From positions 1,790,469 through 1,854,468 of the forward strand of contig OZ024735.1 in NCBI GenBank assembly GCA_964016875.1: 64,000 nucleotides of DNA, in the 5' to 3' direction. Origin of the DNA: Fallopia convolvulus (Eukaryota > Streptophyta > Magnoliopsida > Caryophyllales > Polygonaceae). Each line of letters opens with the position of its first letter. Within the stretch, counting starts at the first letter, position 1. A model generated the notes under the pieces. It did no database searches, was not told the origin of the DNA, and saw only the letters and a program-made list of their open reading frames with translations. Shown here in pieces: positions 55,866 through 64,000 of the stretch. The translations under genes were made by a program, and so were the position numbers.

Positions 55866-55937
55866 ATGCGAAGACTTCCCAGGAGGTCACCTATCCTGGT
55901 AGTACTCTCACCCTTGCATGCTTAACTTCTGAGTTCT
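55866..55937 (-). ncRNA. 5S rRNA-derived segment in the Cassandra 3' LTR (left)
   Basis: The minus strand reads AGTTAAGCATGCAAGGGTGA, then GAGTACTACCAGGATAGGTG and ACCTCCTGGGAAGTC, corresponding to about nucleotides 45-115 of plant 5S rRNA. It spans the box A, intermediate and box C promoter region, with several substitutions. It is not a 5S gene. Confidence 0.9.
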
Positions 55938-56184
55938 TTGTCCTCACTCGAACCCAGAAAAGGAAGAGCTCTTATTGACATGGGTAGCATCTCAATCCCT
56001 TATACACCACCCGGGTGTTACAATCTCCCTCACTTAAGCACTTGACGCCTCGTCAAGGCCCAAGCACCGCCCTTTGGGTGGGTCGAGTGATCGCCCCTCC
56101 GGGCCAAGCCAACTCATAATCTAGAGTCGGCTCTGATACCATTTGTAAGGCCCAAGGCCTTAGAAGCGCGTGCTATCCCATGCC

Positions 56185-56257
56185 AACGCGAGGACTTCCC
56201 AAGAGGTCACCTATTTTGGTACTACTCTCGCCCCTGCACGCTTAACTTCTGAGTTCT
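56185..56257 (-). ncRNA. 5S rRNA-derived segment in the Cassandra 5' LTR (right)
   Basis: The minus strand reads AGTTAAGCGTGCAGGGGCGA, then GAGTAGTACCAAAATAGGTG and ACCTCTTGGGAAGTCC. It retains box A (AGTTAAGCGTGC) better than the left copy but differs in the box C side. This LTR would hold the promoter of the element. Confidence 0.9.
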
Positions 56258-56818
56258 TTGTCCTCACTCGAACCAAAAAAAGGAAGAGCTCTTGTTGACA
56301 TGGATAACACCTCAATCCCTTATACACCACTGGGGTGTTACACATTTGTGATGACAACTGAATGTCATCAGGGTCCTTTTTTATGAAATTTGTGTTTTTG
56401 GTGACATTTGTGATGATAAACGAACGTCACGCCCTTTGATAACCTTTGTGATGACAAATAGATGTTATCAATTAATGACCTTTGATGATATTAGTGATGA
56501 CAATAAAATGTCATCAAATAATGTCATAAAAATGTCATCAAATAATGTCATAAAAATGTCATTAAATAATGTCATAAAAATGTCATCAAATAATGTCATC
56601 TATGCCCTTTGATGACAAAAAAACAAATGTCATCAAGGCTTTTTGATGGCAAAGGAATGTCATCAAGGTCCTTTTTTATGACATTTGAATGTGATGACAA
56701 ACGAATACCATCAACAGACTTTGAAGACAATTGTGATGACAATCGAATGTCGTCAAGGAAAGCCCTTTGATGACGTTAAAAAATGTCATAAAAATCATTA
56801 TAAAAAAACGTCATCAAT

Positions 56819-56900
56819 GTTGGTCAACGCCGCTCAACAAACGGTCAACAACCAAGTTAACAATTGAGTCAATTCAATCAATGGAGAATAGTCAACTCAA
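56819..56900 (-). repeat. Decayed W-box array at the second composite locus
   Basis: GGTCAAC at 56822 and 56845 and AGTCAA near 56870 and 56892 (complement TTGACC/T), directly after the TGATGAC array. It mirrors 8064-8187 in order and orientation. Confidence 0.6.
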
Positions 56901-56905
56901 GGGGA

Positions 56906-57397
56906 TCATCATTATTATATACTAAAGCGGAGGTTTAAATAATATATAAAATGGTTCCAAGTTGAACCATATCATCTATTTTTTCAATCAATCTGATTAG
57001 TTAAATTTTAATTAGATAGATTTTAATTAGTTGTATTTATATATTAAAAAATAATTAGTACATTAGTTTTATTTTTGGATAGAATAGTTTTTTTAGATAA
57101 GATATGTATAGTTTTTTTTAAAGAATATCTTTGCATATATCAATTTTTATTAATATTTTTGGGAATGATAGTTTTTTTTGTAGACAAGATATGTACTTGT
57201 AAATTTTTAAAAATATCTTTGCCTCTAAATTTTTAATAATTATTTTTGAAAATGATAATTTTTTATAGATAAAATATGTACTTATAGTTTTATAAAAATG
57301 TCATTGACTATATCAATTTAATAAAAATTTAACAAATATAAATAAATAATACGATAATTCTTTAAAATTGCGTGCAGAACATGGGAACTAAGACTAG
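56906..57397 (+). mobile_element. Small non-autonomous Helitron
   Basis: The left end reads TCATCATTATTATATACTAA followed by AGCGGAGGTTT, and the right end GCGTGCAGAACATGGGAACT followed by AAGACTAG, with host T after. Both resemble plant Helitron termini (TATACTAAAG-type start, CTAG end). The exact first base (56906 or 56909) is ambiguous and the 3' hairpin is degraded. Confidence 0.65.
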
Positions 57398-57515
57398 TAG
57401 AAGGTATATAGGGGGTGATAGGCTTAGATGATTACATGGGCCAAAAAACTACGATATAGTATAAATAATTACACTTATTAGTTATTTATTGAACCCTTAC
57501 AATTTATATTTATTA

Positions 57516-57734
57516 CTCCCTCCGTTTCTTGAAACATGTCCTCTTAGGTTATTTTTCATTTTTCATAAAACATGTCCTTTAATATTTTTTCCACCTTTTT
57601 CCAAATTTATCTCTACTTTATAGTAGTAATAATTACTCCAAACAATTTTCTAGGAGGGGTTATTGAGTACACATTTTCCCAAATGTAGGGGTAATTTGGG
57701 TAAGAAAAGGACAACTTTTGAGAAACAGAGGGAG
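57516..57734. mobile_element. Stowaway-type MITE
   Basis: CTCCCTCCGTTTCTTGAAAC at the left and, complemented, CTCCCTCTGTTTCTCAAAAG at the right form the inverted termini. TA precedes the left end; the right target dinucleotide is CA, a mutated TA. 219 bp, non-coding. Confidence 0.8.
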
Positions 57735-57839
57735 CAATATATAATATATTGATATATAATTGACAATTTAATGAAAACAATTTATGTGGCAGTTTAACAC
57801 AATATAAATAATATTTTTTGAAAATTATAATATATTTTA

Positions 57840-58707
57840 GGGAAATTCCGGTTGGTACCCTCGAGTTTATGGCTTTTCCAGATGGTGCCCTGAAAAAAAA
57901 TTTATTCCGAGTGGTACCCCTGAACTTGTACTAAAGTCCGCCAGATGCCCTTAATATTGAATTTTCGTCAGTTTTTAACTAAATAAGTATGTTTTGTAAT
58001 GAAAAAATATTTTTTATTAAATTAATTTAAAACAATATTTATGTTTAATAACAATTTAAATAAATCATATAAAATATTAAATTAAAATATTATATTATAT
58101 ATTTGTAAAGTTGATTGAATGTTGTATAATTAAAAAAATTTAAGTTAAAACAAAAAATTACAATATTTATATTAAAATTAATAATTAAAATTTTCATGTA
58201 GGTTTTATGTAATAATTTTGACAATTTTTTAAAAAAACTAATAGAACTATCATTATGGTACTCTAAAGTTACAATAAAATTTTGATTTCTATTAAGTTTT
58301 TAAAATTTTCCAAATTACTATATAAAATCTACATGAAAAATTTTAATCATGAATTATTTTTATTTTAATAAAAATATTATAATATTTTTGGTTTTAAATT
58401 AAAATTATATTAATTATAAAACATACAATCTACTTGACAATATATATAATATAAATTTTAATTTAATATTTTTATACAATTTATTTGAATTTTTATTAAA
58501 TTAAATTTTTTTTCAAAATTTTCAAATATAAAAATATATATGTTTTTATTAGAAAACATACTTATTTAGTTAAAAACTAGCGAAAATTGACTAGTAAGGG
58601 CATCTGGCGGACTTTAGCAAAAGTTCAGGGGTACCACTCAGAATAAGTTTTTTTTAGGACACCATCCGAAAAAGGCAAAAACTCGAGGGTACCAACCGGA
58701 ATTTCCC
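57840..58707. mobile_element. Non-autonomous Mutator-like foldback element, complete
   Basis: 868 bp with about 130-bp inverted arms (GGGAAATTCCGGTTGGTACC at each end, read inwards) and AT-rich centre. TATATTTTA flanks both ends exactly (57831-57839 and 58708-58716), the 9-bp duplication of the Mutator superfamily. No transposase. A half copy is at 7462-7790. Confidence 0.92.
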
Positions 58708-58789
58708 TATATTTTATTATTAAAATATATAAAAATAATAGATTATTATTAAATATTATTTTTTAAAATAATATTTAATAATTGTAAAA

Positions 58790-58925
58790 AATTCGATTTT
58801 CTTGACCTGTTGGGTCGGCCTGACTTGCCCGAAAACCCACAATGACCCGAACTGATTTGACTTGTGACCCGTTACAACCCGAACCCTAAATAATCGGACC
58901 CGAGACCCATTTGACAGCTCTAGCG
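58790..58925 (-). repeat. GGGTC-rich TE terminus, second locus
   Basis: On the minus strand CTAGAGCTGTCAAATGGGTC, then runs of CGGGT. It matches the start of 7233-7390 (CTAGACTTGTCAATCGGGTC). In both loci this segment sits about 80-130 bp from the Mutator-like element, in the same relative orientation. Confidence 0.6.
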
Positions 58926-59570
58926 ATGGTTCATAATTCAGTCCAAAATTCTCAAATCACCCGACCTAAAATCATTAGAAAATTCAAAGACATCTAATCT
59001 AAATTAAAAAATATACAATAAAACATTAAGGGATCTAGAATTATGATACAAATAATTCCATGTTTTTACAACATAAATATACTTTATTATTTAAGTTACT
59101 CCAAAACCTTATTATGTACATATACTGAGGGATCTACAATTTAATCAATAATAAGAAATAATTACAAAAATAAAATAGAAGGGTAAATGAGAATAAAAAT
59201 GAAAAAAAAATCTGCCTTCCATTTTATTTACAAGAGACTTACACATTTAAAAAAAATTAAAAGGCTTGATTTTACCTACTACTTACATTTTCTTTTAAAA
59301 AAGCAAATAAAAATTCAGCCGAGCCTATAAAGCCAGCATATCCCCATAAAACATTTTTATATACCCGCCTAGTTTTAGAGAGCACAGACCGGAAAAAAAT
59401 TCCAGAAAAGAAGAAGAGAAGAATGTAGAAGTGTAGAAGAGTACTGTGTGAGTGTGTCTCTGGATAAAGACCTTTCTTCCTTCTTCCCCTTTTCTACCTT
59501 CTTCCTTCTTCCCCTTCTCTTCTTCCCCTTCCTTCTTCCCCTTCTCTACTTTCTTCTCACCCGCCGATCG
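58926..59570. other. Intergenic DNA and 5' leader before the membrane-protein gene
   Basis: AT-rich up to about 59330, then a pyrimidine-rich leader (repeated CTTCTTCCCCTTCYC, 59470-59555) right before the ATG at 59574. A TATA-like TTTTATATACCC is at 59355. Confidence 0.5.
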
Positions 59571-59573
59571 ATC

Positions 59574-60533
59574 ATGCCTTTCCCGAGATCGCCGATGTCT
59601 CCACACCGTCTCCGTTCCAGACAATCTCTAAACTCCTATCGCCGGAGAATGCTTGCAATTAGTACTACTGCATTTATCCCTCTCATCAATGGGCTGATTG
59701 CCTTGACATTTTTCCCAAACCACAAACATTTCACGGCTTATGTTTCCTGTTCTACATTTATCCCACTTATATTTTCGTTTGGGCTAGTGGGATTTGTGGG
59801 TAGAATTCGCAGGAGTAAGGCGCGGTCGGAGAAGGTGCAGTGGCTAGAGCATTGGGTGACGGTGCTCTCCACACTGAATGATTTGGTATTTACTGTAGTG
59901 GCGCCGGATGAGTGGGGCACGGCGCTTGGCGCTTGCGTACTCATCATCTGGGGTGTGATAATTGACGCTGCCTTGGACCTGGAAACCCCACTGGCACTCG
60001 CGGCGAACTCCTCCGCCCTATCCATGGCGTTTATTAAGGGGATTGCAAAGGAGAGCGAGAGTCTGGTGGTGTTGATTGGGCTTAGGGTTTTTCTTACGGA
60101 TTTCCCCCCTCAAGAAGTCCGTAAGAAAAACCCTAGTCCTGTCATGTTACCACCTTCCCCCTCAAAAAGTGCGTTTTTCTTTTACGGGGCTCTCCGTTTT
60201 ACAATCTCATTCTCAGCCCGAATTTTCGTAGGCAATGTTAGGTCTCTTTCGGTGCTTCATTCATGGTCTCTTAAATTTTATCAAATGGAGATTTACGACG
60301 TCGCTTTTGTTTTTGTACTTATGATTTTTTATTTTATTTCGATTTTGATTTTGATTAAAGCTATGGAATCAAAGATTGATAAAATTGCGAGTACAGTCTC
60401 ATATCTGGAGGAATTTGCTAAACATAATGAGAAATGGTTGCATAATGAATTTCACACGCTTAGCTTAAAGATCGATGTGCTTGCCCTTCAAAAGGGGATG
60501 AAAGTGTTGACCAGATGGTTAGTAAAATTTTAG
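59574..60533 (+). CDS. Predicted multi-pass membrane protein, 5' exon (319 codons)
   Basis: Open frame from the ATG at 59574, preceded by a CT-rich leader. A basic N-terminus (MPFPRSPMSPHRLRSRQSLN) is followed by several hydrophobic segments (about 27-47, 56-76, 105-120, 120-142 and 250-275 by eye), a low-complexity linker (about 185-205) and a C-terminal helical stretch (SKIDKIASTVSYLEEFAKHN) that could form a coiled coil. I do not recognise the family. The frame stops at 60533, but a spliced form using GACCAGATG|GTTAGT and TACAG|GTAGATTC would read DQMVDSQNTNDIELFEEKRI, one frame away, so either a frameshift has occurred or the gene ends here. An 18-bp inverted repeat lies in the coding part (60083-60135). 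Confidence 0.6.
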   Translation: MPFPRSPMSPHRLRSRQSLNSYRRRMLAISTTAFIPLINGLIALTFFPNHKHFTAYVSCSTFIPLIFSFGLVGFVGRIRRSKARSEKVQWLEHWVTVLSTLNDLVFTVVAPDEWGTALGACVLIIWGVIIDAALDLETPLALAANSSALSMAFIKGIAKESESLVVLIGLRVFLTDFPPQEVRKKNPSPVMLPPSPSKSAFFFYGALRFTISFSARIFVGNVRSLSVLHSWSLKFYQMEIYDVAFVFVLMIFYFISILILIKAMESKIDKIASTVSYLEEFAKHNEKWLHNEFHTLSLKIDVLALQKGMKVLTRWLVKF

Positions 60534-60611
60534 CAGATTATATACTGCAGCCATATTGAACCTGTGTTGGCTCTTTCCTCCTCTGATTGTTTGTTGTTTT
60601 GGGGGATACAG

Positions 60612-60662
60612 GTAGATTCTCAAAATACGAATGATATCGAGTTGTTTGAAGAGAAGCGTATT
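60612..60662 (+). pseudogene. Candidate small exon after the membrane-protein ORF
   Basis: TACAG|GTAGATTC to GTATT|GTAAGT, 51 nt between good splice sites, reading VDSQNTNDIELFEEKRI in one frame. That frame does not continue the 5' ORF without a shift. Confidence 0.4.
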
Positions 60663-61338
60663 GTAAGTGAACCGGATGTTGTTCTTTCTTGTTCTTTTAT
60701 TTCCTTTTCATTAAATTGGTATCTAATTGTTTTGATGTTTTGATATTTTGGGGAAAAACAATTGAATGGTCATGGTACGTTGAAAAACATTGTCCTGAAT
60801 GGTGTGACATTGATATAGATTTTGTTGTGAGAAATGTTGGTGATAACCAAGCACGGATTTAGGGGTGGACTAGGATGTGCTGCAGACCACCAAAAAAAAT
60901 TAGATAATATATATTAAAAGAGTATTAAAGTAGATAAATGTCAATAAGATGTATTAAATTCATTCAAAGTAAATCTCCTAATAAGTCTATATAGTTTTCT
61001 ACTACAAACTTCAAGTTTAAACATTCTCTTTACTCCGAAAATGTTACATCTATACTCCGGAAATAGTTTCCTTTTTACATATTTTTTCAATTACTTGACT
61101 ATTTTGCTAAATTGGGGGATATAGTATTAAAATATTGATGATATGACATTATTATGGTCTTAATTTCAGTTCAACTTCCCAAAAAATGAAAGCACTACAG
61201 TTAACAATAAAGATGAATAACTAAAAATATATTATTTTGTGCAACAAATACCTTTTTTATGTTTTTATAACTACATATTAACTATTTCTATTAGATTATG
61301 TAATGGTTATATTTTAATGAGTAATAAAAGATTTTTAG
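60663..61338. other. Intron or intergenic AT-rich DNA
   Basis: No coding sequence or element recognised. Ends at a splice-acceptor-like TTTTTAG at 61338. Confidence 0.4.
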
Positions 61339-61861
61339 TTATGACGTGTACTATGCAATCAAAAAGATCGATCTGAAAGGAAGTGGAGTCCTTCCCAAAG
61401 TGGCGAAAGAAATGTACATTTTGTTTGATCTCCATCATGAAATTATTCTGAGGTACTCAGTGTTTTCTTATGTATTTCTCCTCAGTTTCTTTAGTCTCAT
61501 GACAATTGGTTGTGTAATAGTTAGAAACATAACATTTTTTGTTGGTATTTAGGTTGGACCGAGCTTTTTTCCATGGGACAAAGGTTTATATAATCAAGGA
61601 GTTGGTTGATTGTGACCTTGAGAACTATATTGTGGAGTTCAAACAGACTCATTTGAAGGCACGTAAGGGATCTACACGATATTAAGTATAATGTCCTCTG
61701 AGGATACAAAACATGCAGAGACAACTTAGGGGATTTTTTTAGGCAAAAACGCAGAATATTCTAGAAGTAAAAGTCATGGGCTAGAACGACAAACAGTTAG
61801 CCTGTGATGTTGGAGTTGTTAGAGTCACATGTAGGTTACATGTGTATGTTTGTGTCAGGGA

Positions 61862-61876
61862 GGGGGGGGGGGGGGG
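61862..61876. repeat. G15 homopolymer
   Basis: Fifteen consecutive G after GGGA in a pseudogene intron. Also a likely site of sequencing length error. Confidence 0.8.
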
Positions 61877-62493
61877 TTCAGTTATCCAGAAATCATATTT
61901 TGTAATGAGCTTTGCCTAAGGACCAGTTTAACTGGTTTAGAGAGTAAACATAGGGGGTTCATCCCTAGGCTCTGGTTTCTCTTTGATGTGTCCCTTGGCT
62001 ATGGTTTCTCTTTGGTGTTTCTGTGACTTGTTGTGCTAATTCTGTGTATTTGAGTGCTCCTGATTTTTAGCTTTATCTTGCTCTCAAGTTGGTAGATATT
62101 ATAATGCTTTTTTTGTTTCAGAAATGGATGAAGCAACTTTGCAACGTTCTTGCCTATCTCCACAACAGGAACATCATTCAACGTAATGTGTAACCTGCCA
62201 GCATATGTGTGTCTGATGAGGGTGACATTAAATTGGGTGGTTTTGATTCCTCATGTAGCTCGTTTGAAGATGTTGAGCTCTCACTTGAGGTAAACTTCAA
62301 TCTAAATTCAAAAGCCTTTTCGCTTCTCACTTTTTAATCTTATATGTTTGTTGTAACATTGAAAGTTTCTAAGTTAGCGTGTAGAATTTAGTACACAGTT
62401 TGAAAGTTTCAAGTGTAGTGTATAAAGTTGAGTTCACTGTTAAACTGTATCATGTATAGAATTTAGTTCTCACACTTTCAAGTGGCAGTGTTT

Positions 62494-62762
62494 GTTTCCT
62501 ATGCATGTTGTCGTCATCATCATCATGATGACCTAGTGAGGCTCCGCTATAGCGGAATCTGGGGGGTCAAGATGGGGTACCCCTGCCCAAGGGAAAGGGG
62601 ATACGTACGAGAGATTCAAGAAAAACTAAAATTCAGCTATGTGACATAATAACTGAATATATTTAGAATGCACCAAAATTGATATAAAGAATAAATCCAT
62701 CTCAAAGGCAGTGCATAAAAGCCAATAATCATGAGGATGTGCTCGGTTCCTATACATGTTGT
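62494..62762 (-). mobile_element. SINE copy 3 with target duplication, in the kinase pseudogene intron
   Basis: SINE body 62512-62744 (233 bp), minus strand, tail (GAT)n at the left. Flanks GTTTCCTATGCATGTTGT (62494-62511) and GGTTCCTATACATGTTGT (62745-62762) are an 18-bp duplication with two mismatches. It appears to be the most complete copy at the 5' end (GAGCACATCCTCATGATTAT). Confidence 0.85.
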
Positions 62763-63463
62763 AATTCTAAATTTAGTTCAAAGCATGTATAGGATTTAGT
62801 TCATTGTTCAAAGCAATGTACAGAATTTAGTTCACAATTAAACTGTTTGCTTCTATTTTATATGCATGTTGTAATTTAAAAATAGTTTGAAGCTTTTTTC
62901 TACTCTTATATGTTGTAATATATAAATTCAAAGATCTATATGAATTCAATTCATTTTTTAGGCCATGCACATCCAGTACAGGGCTCCAGAAATATTTTTC
63001 TGGTGCGAGAAATACACTACAACTGTTGACATGTAGTCGATGGGCTGCCTTTTGGTCTACCTTGCAACTTCAGGCAAGCCACCCTTCAATGTGGGCAAAG
63101 GCAAAAGGCAGGATCTTCAAATCCTAGATAAGATGTTTAAGAAACGTAGAAAACCATCTGAAGCAACATGGCCTAGGGCACTAGCCTTTCCAAAGGAATT
63201 GCCAATTGATGAATATCCAACAGAGCCAGAGGTAATAGACTTTATTGAAATTCTAAACTTGAAATGTATTTTAAATACTATAATGTTTTTTTTACTAAAA
63301 TTTTGAAAGGCTTTTGTGGCTTTTGCGAGAGAAGTGGAGGGGGTGCTGTATGTTAATGGTTGGGATTTGTTGATGGTTAGTCAAATTGTAGTGGCCTGAC
63401 TTTGATTTCCAAAGGATTGGTCAAACTGTGACTAACTTTGTGTTTGTTTTCCGTACATTTCAG

Positions 63464-63790
63464 AAGATGCTTACCTACAACCTAGAAGAAAGGATATCTG
63501 CGCAGGACGGTTTGAAACATACTTTTCTAGCATAAGACTCGTAAATAAGTTTGAACTTTCTAGGCATATAATGCTCATGTGAGATGGGGGTTTTGTTGCA
63601 TGTATGCTTGATGATTCTTGAGCTACACATACTAATAAACTACTGGGCCACCGACAGAGGATAATTGCAGAGGATGGGTTGAGCCATCCCTTTTTTGCAT
63701 AGGATTTGTGAACTATGTGAATATTTTTGAGGACGTAGTAGGCATATAGTGCTCTCATATGAATTGGGTGATTTTCATGATGAATTTGCA
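63464..63790 (+). repeat. Tandem duplication of the last kinase exon
   Basis: The terminal exon and following ~100 bp are present twice: 63484-63600 (RISAQDGLKHTFLA, stop) and about 63650-63790 (RIIAEDGLSHPFFA, stop). The flanks also align (AGGCATATAATGCTCATGTG against AGGCATATAGTGCTCTCATATG). The second copy is closer to the family consensus (HPFF). Confidence 0.75.
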
Positions 63791-64000
63791 AACACAATTG
63801 GTACCTGAGATTGATTCTTTGGGTTTGAGTTACTATTGTTGAAGCATTTCCCCTGGTAACAACGTTCCATTATAAATTGCATTTCAGATGGCATTCTTTG
63901 TTGATGAATTTCAGTGTTTGCATTTTATGATTACATGATTTTGTTATTATTGTTTTCTTATTGATAGAGGGACTAATGAAAGAATAGAGGTAAGAAATAG
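63791..64000. other. Window end, no gene recognised
   Basis: Non-coding sequence after the kinase pseudogene. Whether another exon follows outside the window cannot be told. Confidence 0.4.

Larger units (their letters stand above)
55828..56342 (-). mobile_element. Cassandra-type TRIM retrotransposon
   Basis: 515 bp, minus strand. LTRs at 55828-56022 and 56144-56342, each starting TGTAAGGCCCAAGG and ending GTGTTACA. CATTT on both sides (55823-55827 and 56343-56347) is a perfect 5-bp target duplication. The internal part has the Met-tRNA primer-binding site TGGTATCAGAGCC (complement, about 56130-56142) and a purine tract by the left LTR. Each LTR carries a 5S rRNA-derived segment, the defining trait of Cassandra. 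No protein is encoded, so mobilisation depends on other elements. Confidence 0.95.
55390..56815. repeat. TGATGAC repeat array, second locus
   Basis: Same motif vocabulary as 8188-9560 (TTTTGATGACATTTGTGATG-type units), reading in the opposite direction. A four-copy 22-23-bp unit (AAAATGTCATCAAATAATGT) lies at about 56510-56605. It is interrupted by the Cassandra element at 55828-56342. Non-coding. Confidence 0.82.
61339..63535 (+). pseudogene. Degenerate CMGC/CDK-like protein kinase
   Basis: Exon-like blocks with sound splice sites: 61339-61452 (YYAIKKIDLKG, VAKEMYILFDLHHEIILR), 61553-~61662 (HGTKVYIIKELVDCDLENYI), 62122-62289 (QLCNVLAYLHNRNIIQRNV, stop, PASICV, KLGGFDSS), 62961-63231 (QYRAPEIFFWCEKYTTTVDM, stop, SMGCLLVYLATSGKPPF) and 63464-63535 (MLTYNLEERISAQDGLKHTF, LA, stop). 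The ATP Lys (AIKK) and the APE-like YRAPEI remain. HRD is QRN, DFG is GFD, the glycine-rich loop is absent, and TAA and TAG replace Lys and Trp codons. Catalysis is lost and the frame is broken, so this is a pseudogene. It lies on the same strand downstream of the membrane-protein ORF and may have been its C-terminal part. Confidence 0.82.

Noticed and set aside
55866..56257. Genuine 5S rRNA genes
   Set aside because: Only about 70 bases of 5S, mutated, and located inside LTRs with a retroelement target duplication: Cassandra.

Overview
The window is nuclear DNA from a flowering plant, almost certainly a eudicot. It has spliced plant genes with GT-AG introns (two MYB factors, two ribosomal protein L35a genes), an OCTOPUS-family gene, and a dense, nested transposable-element (TE) landscape of plant-specific families: a Ty3/gypsy chromovirus, a Cassandra TRIM, plant Helitrons, foldback Mutator-like elements, Stowaway and Harbinger elements, a plant L1-type LINE carrying an RNase H domain, and a SINE family. 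The species cannot be fixed from the sequence. There are no bacterial features, CRISPR arrays or organellar genes.

Layout. 1-7122: a minus-strand chromovirus with 2387-bp LTRs. Its gag, protease and RT are deleted, and a second copy of the primer-binding-site region lies beyond the left LTR, so it belongs to an LTR-sharing tandem chain. 7123-9560: a composite repeat locus (half a Mutator-like element, a W-box array, TGATGAC hairpin arrays). A related, inverted composite lies at 55390-58925. 9937-10415: a foldback element. 10450-12560: a mosaic of unrelated gene fragments on the minus strand (serine carboxypeptidase-like, PI4-kinase gamma, RIBA). 13184-14902: a DIVARICATA-type MYB gene with a SINE in its intron. 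14903-19740: intergenic DNA with tandem repeats, a copia scrap and a SINE. 19747-21750: an OCTOPUS-like gene (minus). 22540-25270: gypsy and copia debris. 25291-31857: a complete LINE between 17-bp target duplications, with an antisense U2 snRNA fragment at its 5' junction. 32680-34617 and 42555-44468: a duplicated block, each copy holding an intact L35a gene. Between them lie a Helitron, mosaic copia/gypsy debris and a Harbinger-like element. 45005-46370: a truncated LINE. 47548-50749: an R2R3-MYB gene. 51400-55060: gypsy remnants and an F-box/FBD pseudogene. 55390-58925: the second composite, containing a Cassandra element, a Helitron, a Stowaway MITE and a complete 868-bp Mutator-like element. 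59574-64000: a predicted membrane-protein gene followed by a decayed CMGC-type kinase.

How the parts relate. The host genes are functionally unrelated: two transcription factors, a polarity/phloem protein, and ribosomal protein genes with telo-box and site II promoter motifs. Most of the rest is TE history. The most notable points are the U2-derived junction of the LINE together with an inverted 5' end in a SINE copy (both the kind of footprint left by twin-primed reverse transcription), the chain of W-boxes and short hairpins in a repeat family present twice in opposite orientation, and the gene-fragment mosaic.
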